Part shown: piece after piece, positions 8,440 through 17,365 of the stretch
Layout: every line of letters starts with the position of its first letter
Numbering within the stretch: position 1 is the first letter of the stretch
Assembly: GCA_035551675.1 (NCBI GenBank)
Contig: DASZMV010000024.1
Span: forward strand, 31,251-95,250
Length of the DNA stretch: 64,000 bases
Direction of reading: 5' to 3'
Source of the DNA: JAFECT01 sp035551675
GTDB lineage: Bacteria > Pseudomonadota > Alphaproteobacteria > Caulobacterales > Caulobacteraceae
Position numbers and translations under genes: made by a program
The notes under the pieces: model-generated
Told to the model about the DNA's origin: nothing
What the model saw: only the letters and a program-made list of their open reading frames with translations
Database searches by the model: none

Positions 8440-10635
8440 ATGCCGCTGCGCCTGCAACCTGGGCTGATTGCGTTCGCCGCTGCGACCTTCGCGGCCGGCG
8501 GTCCTGTGCAGGCGCAGTCGACGCCGGCGCCAGCGACCCAGACTCCCTCCTCCGCGCCGACGTCTGACGCCAAAGCCGCCACCACGGTTCAGGGCGTTAC
8601 CGTCACCAGTGACAAACCCGCCGTGCGCCTCGACATCGACCGCCGCAGCTACGACATCTCGAAAGATCTGCAGACCCAGTCCGGCGCCTCCATCGCCGAC
8701 GCGCTGCGCAACATCCCCTCGGTGGACGTGGACGTCGAGGGCAAGGTCACCCTGCGCGGTCAGGCGGGTGTGACCATCCTGGTCGACGGCAAACCGTCGC
8801 CGATGATCAACGCCGACACGATCCAGAACCTCCCCGCCGACCAGTTCGAACGCGTGGAGGTGATGACCAACCCCTCGGCGGCGTTTTCGCCCGAAGGCTC
8901 GGCGGGCATCATCAACCTGGTCACCAAGAAGCGCACCCCGCCAGGTCGCCAGGCTATCCTTAAGTTCGCCTACGCCAGCCCGGACCGCTGGCATGGCGGC
9001 GGCTACGGGTCGGTGAAATCGGGGCCGGTGACCGTCAGCCTGAACGCCAACGCCAATCGCGGGGCCGGGGCCACCAACGGATCGGGTGAAGGTCGAAGCA
9101 TCGACCCGGCAAACGGCGTGGAAACCTCCGCCGCGAACCGCAGCGCCCGGGTGTACAGCTCCCACTCCGAAAACGGCGGCAGCACGGTGCGATGGGATAT
9201 CGATCCCAAATCCCAGTTCACCGTCGCCATGTTCGGTTACGAGATCAGCGGCCGTTCCCACGTCGACACCACCACCACCCTTTCGAATTCCGCCGGCGAC
9301 GTGACCGAAATTCTGTCGACCGCGACCAACGGTCTAAGCCACACGGACGGCCTTCACGGCGGCGTGGAATACCGGCGCGACTTCGCCGGCGACGATCACA
9401 ACCTGACCGTCGATCTCGGCCTCGATCGGCGAGACACCTCATTTCAGACGACCACCACCAACGTCTTTAACGCGGCGTCCGACAGTTTTCAGCACCTGCG
9501 CACCGCTGAAGCTCAGCAAAACATGGACTTCTCCGGCGACTACGACCGCCCCATGCCCTTCGGCGCCAAGCTGAAGGCGGGATGGGACATCGCCAAAGTC
9601 GACGATCTCCACACCAACGCCGGCTTCGTCAACGGCGCCTCGCCGGATGCGCCCGACGACCCCGCGCGCGCGGACCGCTATCATTTCAAACGTACGGTTT
9701 CGGCCGCCTACCTCACCTACCAGCAGCCGATCGGAAAGCTCACGGCAATGCCCGGCCTTCGCGTCGAGGGCGAAGATCTCGACATCGACGACCTCTCCAC
9801 CAGCACCGACGTGCGCGAGCGCGACGTGCATCTCTATCCGACGCTGCACCTGCTCTATGCCCTCACCGACAGCGGGAGCCTGTTCGCCAACTACAGCGAA
9901 CGGATCGACCGTCCCGATCCCAATTCGCTAAATCCGTTCTTGGCGATCTACGGCCCGCTGAGTGAGAGTCAGGGCAATCCGCACCTGAAGCCCGAACAGA
10001 CCCAGGATTTCGAGACCGGCTGGCAGTATAGCAAGGGCGGGACGTCCCTGATCGCCACTGCCTATTACAAACTGAACACCGGCGGCTTCGCCTCCATTAA
10101 TACCGACATCGGCGGCGGCGTGTCTCTGACCACCGAGCAGAACCTGACGCGAAGCCGCGACGCGGGGTTTGAGCTGGCGGCGTCCGGACGCCTGCCCCAC
10201 GGTTTCAGCTACAATCTCAGCGGCGTCTATCATTGGAATGAGATCGACGGATCGCCGCTCGACTTCACCCTGACGCGGCGGGGCTCGACCGTCTCCGGCA
10301 AGGCGACGATCAACTGGCAGGCCGACCCGGCCGACTATCTGCAGTTCAATCTTTCGGCGGCAGGCCGCAATTTCACGCCCCAGGCCTATACCGCGCCCCG
10401 CCCGGTCATCAACCTCGGCTACCGGCGCAAGATCGACGACCACCTCTCCGTCCTCGCCACTGCGCTCGACGTGTTCCAGACGGGGGGCCAGCGCGGCGTG
10501 ACCGACAGCCCACTCCTGAACGGCCACAGCAACTACAACATCCGTGACCGCGCCTTCTTCCTGAGCCTGGTTCTCACCTTCGGCGGAAATAACCGGCGCC
10601 CGCCGGACTTCGACTATAACGGCGGGTCACAATAG
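8440..10635 (+). CDS. TonB-dependent receptor with OMP beta-barrel family barrel (copy 3)
   Basis: 731 residues from ATG 8440. An in-frame ATG at 8368 lies inside the hairpin leader and is less likely. The signal peptide ends in PVQAQS. The probable TonB box is TTVQGVTVTS. The plug carries IADALRNIPSVDVDVEGKV, ILVDGKPSPM and RVEVMTNPSAAFSPEG. The barrel shares IDRPDPNSLNPF and GNPHLKPEQTQDFE with copy 2. The C-terminus has a last strand (LSLVLTF) followed by a polar tail with PDFDYN. It is an outer-membrane active transporter of unknown ligand. An orphan secreted protein follows on the same strand 106 bp downstream. Confidence 0.92.
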   Translation: MPLRLQPGLIAFAAATFAAGGPVQAQSTPAPATQTPSSAPTSDAKAATTVQGVTVTSDKPAVRLDIDRRSYDISKDLQTQSGASIADALRNIPSVDVDVEGKVTLRGQAGVTILVDGKPSPMINADTIQNLPADQFERVEVMTNPSAAFSPEGSAGIINLVTKKRTPPGRQAILKFAYASPDRWHGGGYGSVKSGPVTVSLNANANRGAGATNGSGEGRSIDPANGVETSAANRSARVYSSHSENGGSTVRWDIDPKSQFTVAMFGYEISGRSHVDTTTTLSNSAGDVTEILSTATNGLSHTDGLHGGVEYRRDFAGDDHNLTVDLGLDRRDTSFQTTTTNVFNAASDSFQHLRTAEAQQNMDFSGDYDRPMPFGAKLKAGWDIAKVDDLHTNAGFVNGASPDAPDDPARADRYHFKRTVSAAYLTYQQPIGKLTAMPGLRVEGEDLDIDDLSTSTDVRERDVHLYPTLHLLYALTDSGSLFANYSERIDRPDPNSLNPFLAIYGPLSESQGNPHLKPEQTQDFETGWQYSKGGTSLIATAYYKLNTGGFASINTDIGGGVSLTTEQNLTRSRDAGFELAASGRLPHGFSYNLSGVYHWNEIDGSPLDFTLTRRGSTVSGKATINWQADPADYLQFNLSAAGRNFTPQAYTAPRPVINLGYRRKIDDHLSVLATALDVFQTGGQRGVTDSPLLNGHSNYNIRDRAFFLSLVLTFGGNNRRPPDFDYNGGSQ

Positions 10636-10741
10636 CGTTCGAGCGGCATCCGAAGAACGCCACGTTGTCGCTTCATGAATAATCCTCTAGAGTTGCAAAT
10701 GGCGCGGCCAGCGTCCGTTCGTATCTCTCGGGGAATCGTCG

Positions 10742-12223
10742 ATGAAATGGTCCGGTCCACTGGCCGCCGCCTTGCTGCTCGCGTGGACCGCGGCGCCGGG
10801 GCACGCCGCCGATCTTCTCGCGCAACCGCAATGGAGCGCCGATCAGGTCCGCGCCGCACGGCCGATCACGGCGGAAGATGCGCTGGTCTTCGATCTGAAA
10901 AGCGAGAGCCGGGGCGGCGCGGTCCCTGCCCGTACCACCGTTCAGACCGTCACGCTGGCGCCAAGCTTTGTCGCCATCGAAGGTAATGGCGATCACGTCC
11001 TGGACGACTATGCGCTCTGCCGCACCTTTGCATGGTCCGACGACAAGCCGGGCTTCGATAGCAAAAGCTGCTACGCAAGCGTCGCGTTCCGCGCGGCAGA
11101 AATCTACAATCGAAGGGGCATCGCCAAACTCATGGCGGCCGCGGGCGCGAAGGGCGACGACGACGACCCCTACTGGTCCGAAGCGGAGTTGGCGTTTCAA
11201 GACGAGGCTGTAGAGCGCCTGGCGAAACACGGAGCACCGGACGCGCTGGACTACCGGCTCGGTCAAAAGTCGGTCGTGCGCACGAATGGACGCGCCGCCG
11301 ATCTGACACCCACGGAGGCCGCGTCGTTCGCGCGCTTCTTGGCCCGCCATGCCATGGTGCATCCGCAGGTTCGCCGGGACCTCAAGGCGGGCGGCGTGCT
11401 GCCCGCCCAGATGCAGTTGACGCTGTCGCTTTTCGGAGCGCGGCGCGACGTCACCCTGAACATTACCAACGTCCGGCGCACCAAGGTCCCCTTCCCGTTG
11501 CCGGCCGGCGCGCAGTCGAGTCTGCGCCTCGGCATGGATGAAGGCGACACGGCGAAAGCCCGCGCCCTGCACCAAATACTTGTGGCGCTCGACGGCCATT
11601 CGACTATTGCAAAACCGACGGCGGACATGATCGTCGCCTCTATGCAGGACGCCTCAGACCACGGACACGAGACAGACGTGGTTCTGTTGTTCCTTCAGCT
11701 TACCCAGCAGTACGCGCCGCTGCTGACGGGGCCTGACAAGGACAAGTACGTCGCCGCACTCGGACCGGTGCTGAGAAAGGCCGCGCAGGATCCCGAGGCC
11801 GGCCGGTTTTTGGCGATTAATGCCATGGCCGGCGATCGCAAAGCGCAGGGCGACCGCCAGGCGGCGGCGCGCTGGCTCGCGAACGCGACAGCGCTCGACA
11901 AGTCGCCGTTCGGAACGTTCCGCTATCTCACCTTCATCAACTTGGTCGCGAACTCCCCCGACGCCGATAAGTGGGACCCCGCCATCGTCAAATCCATGCC
12001 AACGGGCGCCGACGGCGATTGGATTCACATCGCGGCCTACCCTTGGGCCTCCAACGCCTACAAGGATGCGGGCGATACCTATTACGAAGCGTTCGACACC
12101 GTTCAGGCGTGGCTTGCCTTCGACCTCGGCCGCGCCATCGACAAGGACTGGCGGAGCGGCACGATGAAGAGCGTGTCGGACTCCCAAGATAAGATGCGCG
12201 CCGGAGAGCGCGACTTCTTCTGA
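10742..12223 (+). CDS. Secreted protein of unknown function after the TonB receptor array
   Basis: 493 residues. The signal peptide ends in PGHAAD. I do not recognise the family. The N-terminal 120 residues look beta-rich (TTVQTVTLAPSFVAIEGNG) with two cysteines, C92 (YALCRTF) and C108 (SKSCYAS), that could form a periplasmic disulfide. The rest, from about residue 125, appears helical and alanine-rich, with a possible helical-repeat stretch (AARWLANATALDKSPFGT). A GGGGAATC purine-rich segment precedes the ATG. Its position behind three same-strand receptors suggests a periplasmic partner or a product of the same transcript, but no motif proves this. It converges with the GH92 gene, with 15 bp between the stops. 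Confidence 0.7.
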   Translation: MKWSGPLAAALLLAWTAAPGHAADLLAQPQWSADQVRAARPITAEDALVFDLKSESRGGAVPARTTVQTVTLAPSFVAIEGNGDHVLDDYALCRTFAWSDDKPGFDSKSCYASVAFRAAEIYNRRGIAKLMAAAGAKGDDDDPYWSEAELAFQDEAVERLAKHGAPDALDYRLGQKSVVRTNGRAADLTPTEAASFARFLARHAMVHPQVRRDLKAGGVLPAQMQLTLSLFGARRDVTLNITNVRRTKVPFPLPAGAQSSLRLGMDEGDTAKARALHQILVALDGHSTIAKPTADMIVASMQDASDHGHETDVVLLFLQLTQQYAPLLTGPDKDKYVAALGPVLRKAAQDPEAGRFLAINAMAGDRKAQGDRQAAARWLANATALDKSPFGTFRYLTFINLVANSPDADKWDPAIVKSMPTGADGDWIHIAAYPWASNAYKDAGDTYYEAFDTVQAWLAFDLGRAIDKDWRSGTMKSVSDSQDKMRAGERDFF

Positions 12224-12238
12224 CGGGATAGCGACGCC

Positions 12239-14638
12239 TTAGCGCTCAGGTCCATACGACGGCGGTGCGTCCTTCGCGTCGGCGCCCCAGTGCGGATCAG
12301 GCTTGTCCGACAGCTCCACATCCAACGTCCCGCCCTTCAGCACAAACGCCGCCGGCAGCCACGGCCGACCGCTCGCCTTCCCGTTCACGCGCAACCCGGT
12401 GACGTACGGCCTCCCCGCCGACGCCCCTGGCGCGCGCACCACCACATCGCCGCCCGGTCGCGTCACCCGCGCCTCCGGAAACAGAGGACTGCCCAGCACC
12501 ACATCCGCGCGCCCCGGCCACTCCGGATAGAACCCCAGCGCCGCCCACACGTACCAGGACGACATCTCGCCCAGGTCGTCGTTGCCGGGAATGCCTTCCG
12601 GCTTGGTCGTCCAGATCTGCACCTCGGTGGCGCGCACCAGTTCCTGGGTCTTCCACGGCTCGCCGGCGAAATCGTAGAGCCAGGGCGCCGCGACCGACGG
12701 TTCGTTGTCGAGTTCGGCGTGCGACCCGCCCGCCTTGGTCACCGCCAGCTTGCCGTCCGGCTGATAGAAGAACCGGTCGAGCCGTGCGCGCGCCGCGTCC
12801 ATGCCGCCCAGCGTGTCGAACAGGCCCTGTGGATCGAACGGAACCATCCACAGGTACTGCGCGCCCGAGCCTTCTACGAAGTTGTCGTCGTCCTCGACGT
12901 TGGGGTCGAACTTGGTCGCCCAGGTTCCATCGGCGTTGCGCGGCGCGAGATAGCCGCCGTCGGGCGCGGCCTTCGGATTGTAGAGATTGCGCCACCAGCC
13001 GGCGCGCACCCGCAACGCATGCGCCATCGCATCCTGCCCCTCGCGCAGGGCGAGTTGCGACAGGGCGAAATCGGCGGTCGCCATTTCCAGCGTGTCCGCC
13101 ACCGATCCCCAACCCGGCGCGCCCACGGGCAGGTAGTGCAGGTTCATTTCTTCGGCGAGGCCGGGCCGCTGACCGCCGCACAACACCGGGCAACCTTCGC
13201 GGCGCTCATCTCCGTCGGTCGGCAGGGTCGCCGCCAAGACGAGCGACTGATAGGCGCCGGCCTCGTCGAAACCGTCGCCGCCGAACGCCGCGATGTCGGC
13301 GATCGCGGGCGCCGACGGATCGCCGTTCATGACGCCCGTGCGTCCGGTCAGGTGTGTCCAGCGATCCCAGACGCCGCCGTTCTGGTTCGCCTGGTTCAGA
13401 AGCGACTGGGCGAAGTCGGACCCGACCTTCGGATCGAGCCAGGTGATGAGCTGAAGTTGCGAGCGATAGACGTCCCAGCCGGAAAAGTTAGCATACTGCG
13501 CCCCCTGCCCCGGCGACAGCGCGTGCACGGCGCCGTCGAAGCCGACGTAGCGCCCGTCCGCGTCGCTGTAGAGATTGGGCTCCAGCAGTGAATGATAGAG
13601 CGCGGTGTAGAACACCGTGCGCTCGTCCGGCGTCCCGCCGGTGATCGCGATCTGCTCCAGGCGCCGGTCCCAATCCGCGCGCGTCTTCGCCTGCACCTGT
13701 TCGACGGTGTCGCCGGGCTTCGACTCCGCCTCCAGGTTCGCCCGCGCCGCCGCCTCGCTGACGTAAGACATGCCGATGCGGACGGTGACCACCGGCGCAT
13801 AGGCAGGATTGAACTCGATCCAGCCGCCGGAACCGCGGCCCGCGGGCGGATTGCCCTTGTCATCGTAACTCGTCCCGCCGCCTGCATCGGTCTTGTTCGG
13901 ACTTACCGCCAGGTCGCGCCACACGCCGCCGACGGAGAACGGCTTGTCCACCACCGCCACGAAATGCAGGGTGTAATAGCTGTGCTGACGATCCTTCGAG
14001 AGATAGCCGCAGAAATTTCCGCTGGTGACGGAGCCGGTGACCTCACGGTGCGTCGCGTCGATGTGCACCGTCGCGTCGCTCGACCCGACCTCGGAGTCCG
14101 AAACACGAAACAGCAGGCCAGCCGGCTTGCCCGCCGGAAACGCCACCCGCATCACGCCCGTCCGCGCCGTTGCGCCGAGCTCCACGCTCACGCCGTTGTC
14201 CAGCCGCACGCCGTAAGCCCCCGGTGAGGCGTGCTCGTTTGCGTGATCGAAGGTCGACGCATAGGCGCTGTACGCCTCGTCCGAAGACGGCGACCGTTTC
14301 ACCACCTCCGTCACCGGCATGATCGGCACATCCCCGCTCGCCCCCGCACACCCCGTCCCCGACAGGTGCGTCAGCGAGAACCCGCGAATGTGATCCGCCG
14401 TCCACGCATACCCACCGGGCGCCGCCACCCGCGTAGACTTGTCTTTGCGTAACGCCGTCTCCTCCGGACTGAACGCCACCATCCCAAACGGCGCGGTCGC
14501 GCCGGGATAGACGTTGCCGCCATTGGCGGTTCCGATGAAGGGATTGACGGAGGCGGCGGGGTCGGCCGGTGCGGCGTGGGCGGCGGTCGCCAGGAGCGCC
14601 GCGGCGCCGAGGGCCAGGATGACAGAGGATCGGTTCAT
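12239..14638 (-). CDS. GH92 family alpha-mannosidase, secreted
   Basis: 799 residues. The signal peptide ends in AHAAPA. The GH92 opening signature is plain: NPFIGTANGGNVYPGATAPF. The C-terminal catalytic (alpha/alpha)6 region carries the family's general-base motif GNDDLGEMSSWYVW followed by AALGFYPEWPG. Family members are calcium-dependent exo-acting mannosidases (mostly alpha-1,2) that invert configuration, releasing mannose from glycans such as yeast mannan or N-glycans. The length and order of parts are typical. The neighbouring TonB receptors on the opposite strand could import a product, but no SusD or other glycosidase is present, so a full utilisation locus is not supported. Confidence 0.93.
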   Translation of the reverse strand: MNRSSVILALGAAALLATAAHAAPADPAASVNPFIGTANGGNVYPGATAPFGMVAFSPEETALRKDKSTRVAAPGGYAWTADHIRGFSLTHLSGTGCAGASGDVPIMPVTEVVKRSPSSDEAYSAYASTFDHANEHASPGAYGVRLDNGVSVELGATARTGVMRVAFPAGKPAGLLFRVSDSEVGSSDATVHIDATHREVTGSVTSGNFCGYLSKDRQHSYYTLHFVAVVDKPFSVGGVWRDLAVSPNKTDAGGGTSYDDKGNPPAGRGSGGWIEFNPAYAPVVTVRIGMSYVSEAAARANLEAESKPGDTVEQVQAKTRADWDRRLEQIAITGGTPDERTVFYTALYHSLLEPNLYSDADGRYVGFDGAVHALSPGQGAQYANFSGWDVYRSQLQLITWLDPKVGSDFAQSLLNQANQNGGVWDRWTHLTGRTGVMNGDPSAPAIADIAAFGGDGFDEAGAYQSLVLAATLPTDGDERREGCPVLCGGQRPGLAEEMNLHYLPVGAPGWGSVADTLEMATADFALSQLALREGQDAMAHALRVRAGWWRNLYNPKAAPDGGYLAPRNADGTWATKFDPNVEDDDNFVEGSGAQYLWMVPFDPQGLFDTLGGMDAARARLDRFFYQPDGKLAVTKAGGSHAELDNEPSVAAPWLYDFAGEPWKTQELVRATEVQIWTTKPEGIPGNDDLGEMSSWYVWAALGFYPEWPGRADVVLGSPLFPEARVTRPGGDVVVRAPGASAGRPYVTGLRVNGKASGRPWLPAAFVLKGGTLDVELSDKPDPHWGADAKDAPPSYGPER

Positions 14639-14677
14639 CCGGCGACTATAGCGCAGCGCAAAAAATTAATGGAGCGC

Positions 14678-14931
14678 GATCCTCCCCATCGCCTCTCGGC
14701 GATGGGGAGGGGGACCGCGTCAGCGGTGGAGGGGGCGAAGCTGCGAATACGCAGCGAGCAAAAGCCGCAGCACTTTTGACGATGAGTGAAGGGCGGCAGT
14801 CGCCCACGTCGAGTTCACGCACCCCTTCGCCAATGTCGAACGTTGTGCGGCTTTTCCCGAGCCGCAGGTTGCAGCTCGGGCCCCTCCACCACTTCGTGGT
14901 CCCCCTCCCCACGCTTTGCGTGGGGAGGATC
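14678..14931. repeat. REPIN/MITE-like inverted-repeat element A
   Basis: A 254-bp non-coding element bounded by GATCCTCCCCA and its exact complement TGGGGAGGATC. Each arm carries two further hairpins in the same order: CCTCCCCA-loop-TGGGGAGG, then GACC-loop-GGTGGAGGGG. The two arms are about 55 bp each in opposite orientation. Weaker inverted segments lie inside, such as GCAAAAGCCGCAGCAC facing GTGCGGCTTTTCC. It fills the whole gap between the GH92 start and the pccB stop and begins 12 bp after the latter. No ORF or transposase is present. A related architecture occurs at 63389-63616. Confidence 0.85.
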
Positions 14932-14942
14932 GGCTCAAATAA

Positions 14943-16475
14943 TTAGAGTGGAATATTATCGTGCTTCTTCCACGGGTTCTCCAGCTTCTTGTTCGCCAGT
15001 GTCTTCAGCGCCTTGATCACCCGCCTGCGCGTGCCATGCGGCATGATCACGTCGTCGATGAACCCGCGTTGCGCCGCCACAAACGGATTTGCGAACCTCG
15101 CCTTGTACTCCGCCTCGCGCTCGGCGAGCTTCTCCGGGTCGCCGGCTTCGGCGCGGAAGATGATCTCCACCGCGCCCTTCGCCCCCATCACCGCGATCTC
15201 CGCCGTCGGCCAGGCGTAGTTCACGTCGCCGCGGATGTGTTTTGAGCTCATCACGTCATAGGCGCCGCCGTACGCCTTGCGCGTGATCACGGTGATCTTC
15301 GGCACGGTCGCCTCGGCATAGGCGAACAGCAGCTTGGCGCCGTTCTTGATCAGGCCGCCGTACTCCTGCTTCGTCCCCGGCATGAAGCCCGGCACGTCGA
15401 CGAAAGTGATCAGCGGAATGCCGAACGCGTCGCAGAAGCGCACGAACCTCGCGGCCTTTTTCGACGAGTCGATGTCGAGCACGCCCGCCAGCACCTGCGG
15501 CTGGTTCGCCACCACGCCCACGGTCTGGCCGTCCAGGCGCCCGAAACCGGTGATGATGTTCTTGGCGTACTCGGGCGAGATCTCGAAGAAATCCGCCTCG
15601 TCCACGACCTTGAGGATCAGCTCCTTCATGTCGTAGGGCTTGTTCGGGTTCGACGGGATCAGGGTGTCGAGCGACGGCTCGTCGCGCTGCACGCTGTCAT
15701 AGCTCTCGCGCACCGGCGGCTTTGCGCGATTCGACAGCGGCAGGAAATCGACCAGCCGGCGGATCTGCGCCAAGGCCTCGAGGTCGTTCTCGAACGCGCC
15801 GTCGGCGACGCCGGACTTCACCGCGTGCACGCGCGCGCCGCCCAGATCCTCGTGCGACACCACCTCGTTGGTGACGGTCTTCACCACGTCGGGGCCGGTG
15901 ACGTACATATAGCTGGTGTCGCGCACCATGAAGATGAAGTCGGTCATCGCCGGCGAATAGACGTCGCCGCCCGCGCACGGCCCCATGATCACGCTGATCT
16001 GCGGAATGACGCCCGATGACATGACGTTTTGCAGGAAGATGTCGGCATAGCCCGCGAGACTCTCGACACCCTCCTGGATACGCGCGCCGCCGGCGTCGAA
16101 CAGGCCGATGATCGGGGCGCCGTTCTTCAGCGCCATGTGCTGCAGCTTCACGATCTTGGAAGCGTGCGCGCCGGACAGCGAGCCGCCGAACACGGTGAAG
16201 TCCTTCGAGAAGACATAGACCAGCCGCCCGTTGATGGTCCCCCAGCCGGTGACCACCCCGTCTCCGGGGATCTTCTGGTCGGCCATGCCGAAGTCGACGC
16301 ACCGGTGCTCCACGAAAAGGTCGGTCTCCTCGAACGAGCCCTCGTCCAGCAGCGCCTCGACCCGCTCGCGCGCGGTAAGCTTGCCCTTCGCATGCTGGGC
16401 CGCGATCCGCCGCTCCCCGCCCCCCAGCCGCGCCTGGGCCCTGCGCCGGTCGAGTTCTTCGAGGATGTCCTGCAT
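14943..16475 (-). CDS. pccB: Propionyl/acyl-CoA carboxylase, carboxyltransferase (beta) subunit
   Basis: 510 residues, the usual length for PccB-type carboxyltransferases. Two crotonase-like halves are visible. The N-terminal half has VYVFSKDFTVFGGSLSGAHA and GARIQEGVESLAGY. The C-terminal half has FVDVPGFMPGTKQEYGG and RKAYGGAYDVMSSKH. The last segment is the canonical acyl-CoA carboxylase signature. The protein transfers carboxyl from biotin to propionyl-CoA (or a related acyl-CoA), giving methylmalonyl-CoA. It needs a biotin carboxylase/BCCP alpha subunit, which is not in this window. Substrate preference cannot be fixed from what is visible. The gene stands alone between a repeat element and a small secreted-protein gene. 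Confidence 0.92.
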   Translation of the reverse strand: MQDILEELDRRRAQARLGGGERRIAAQHAKGKLTARERVEALLDEGSFEETDLFVEHRCVDFGMADQKIPGDGVVTGWGTINGRLVYVFSKDFTVFGGSLSGAHASKIVKLQHMALKNGAPIIGLFDAGGARIQEGVESLAGYADIFLQNVMSSGVIPQISVIMGPCAGGDVYSPAMTDFIFMVRDTSYMYVTGPDVVKTVTNEVVSHEDLGGARVHAVKSGVADGAFENDLEALAQIRRLVDFLPLSNRAKPPVRESYDSVQRDEPSLDTLIPSNPNKPYDMKELILKVVDEADFFEISPEYAKNIITGFGRLDGQTVGVVANQPQVLAGVLDIDSSKKAARFVRFCDAFGIPLITFVDVPGFMPGTKQEYGGLIKNGAKLLFAYAEATVPKITVITRKAYGGAYDVMSSKHIRGDVNYAWPTAEIAVMGAKGAVEIIFRAEAGDPEKLAEREAEYKARFANPFVAAQRGFIDDVIMPHGTRRRVIKALKTLANKKLENPWKKHDNIPL

Positions 16476-16544
16476 GGGGAAGGGCCTAAGGCTGAAAGCT
16501 ACCGCCCCGGATTAGGGGGGCGCGGGGCCGGAGGCAAGGTGGGG

Positions 16545-16964
16545 CTACTTCCGGGCGTTGCAGGCGTCCCAGCGAAGCTTCTCCCCCCTTGGAGGTCCGT
16601 ACCCTACAACGACAGCTCGCACGGCGGTTGGGTCCGTGCATTCGAGGAAATGTTCATCGTCTCGCGGATCGACGCATCGATATATTCCATGCGGCGTGAG
16701 CGGCGGCGTTCCGGGAGGCGGCAACGGCGGCGCCCAGACGGGTCGCCACTGAATTCCACCCGGGCAATCCTCGACGACAACTCCAGCCCAGCACAGGTTT
16801 TTCCCGCCACGGTCCATGCAACTCTCAGGGACAGGGGGCATGTGACTCAGCGCATCACGTCCGTCGCGGTACGCCGTCTTGCCAACACCCGCGAGATCGA
16901 GGGCGTAGGTCGAGCCCATCAACCCCATCGCCAGTAGAATTCCACCAAATACCGAGGGCGCCAT
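16545..16964 (-). CDS. Small secreted cysteine-containing hypothetical protein
   Basis: 139 residues from ATG 16964, preceded by AAGGA about 10 nt upstream; an in-frame start at 16997 is less likely. The N-terminus is hydrophobic (SVFGGILLAMGLMGSTYA), a signal peptide or anchor. The mature part has six cysteines (SC, LC, DC, RC, EC, AC contexts) and a proline-rich middle (PPLPPPGTPP), suggesting a small disulfide-bonded exported protein. I do not recognise the family. It is divergent from the GFA gene, with about 60 bp for both promoters. Confidence 0.6.
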   Translation of the reverse strand: MAPSVFGGILLAMGLMGSTYALDLAGVGKTAYRDGRDALSHMPPVPESCMDRGGKNLCWAGVVVEDCPGGIQWRPVWAPPLPPPGTPPLTPHGIYRCVDPRDDEHFLECTDPTAVRAVVVGYGPPRGEKLRWDACNARK

Positions 16965-17026
16965 AGGGAGGTCCTTCGTGTACCCTAGGGGTGACACAGC
17001 GCCAATTTCTCGGCAAGGATCACCCC

Positions 17027-17350
17027 ATGCTCGAAGGCTCCTGCCACTGCGGCGGCGTCCATGTCCGGGTCACACACGCGCCCCCGGACGTCGCCGAGTG
17101 CAACTGCTCGGTCTGCCGTCGGTTGGGCGAGCTCTGGTCCTATTACAAGCCCGCCGAGGTCGAGGTGGTGGGCGATACCGACACCTATGTCTGGGGCGAC
17201 CGGTGTCTGGCGCTGCATCGGTGCAAGACGTGCGGCTGCGTCACCCATTGGTCGCCACTGATCGAGATCGATCGGATGGGTGTGAACATGCGCAACTTCG
17301 AGCCCGCGATCATCAAAGACCTGCCGGTCCGTAAAGTCGACAACGCCTGA
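17027..17350 (+). CDS. GFA (glutathione-dependent formaldehyde-activating-like) family protein
   Basis: 107 residues from ATG 17027, with AAGGA eight bases upstream. A GTG at 16991 is also in frame. The cysteine pattern of the GFA/CENP-V zinc fold is complete: C6-x-C8, C25-x-C27-x-x-C30, then C66-x-x-C69-x-C71. Family members bind two zincs. The original member (Gfa) acts on the formaldehyde-glutathione adduct, but most paralogues have unknown substrates, so only the fold can be assigned. It is followed 15 bp later by a small membrane-protein gene and probably shares its transcript. Confidence 0.88.
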   Translation: MLEGSCHCGGVHVRVTHAPPDVAECNCSVCRRLGELWSYYKPAEVEVVGDTDTYVWGDRCLALHRCKTCGCVTHWSPLIEIDRMGVNMRNFEPAIIKDLPVRKVDNA

Positions 17351-17365
17351 CGAGAGGAGCCCACG

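Noticed and set aside
7330..9261. Long minus-strand open frame (643 codons) opposite the TonB receptors
   Set aside because: It is antisense to two well-supported genes, has a low-complexity Gly/Arg/Val/His composition and no motif. Long antisense frames are expected from the strong third-position GC bias.
14640..14942. Small ORFs inside REPIN-like element A
   Set aside because: They read through hairpin DNA, lack ribosome sites and show no conserved pattern.
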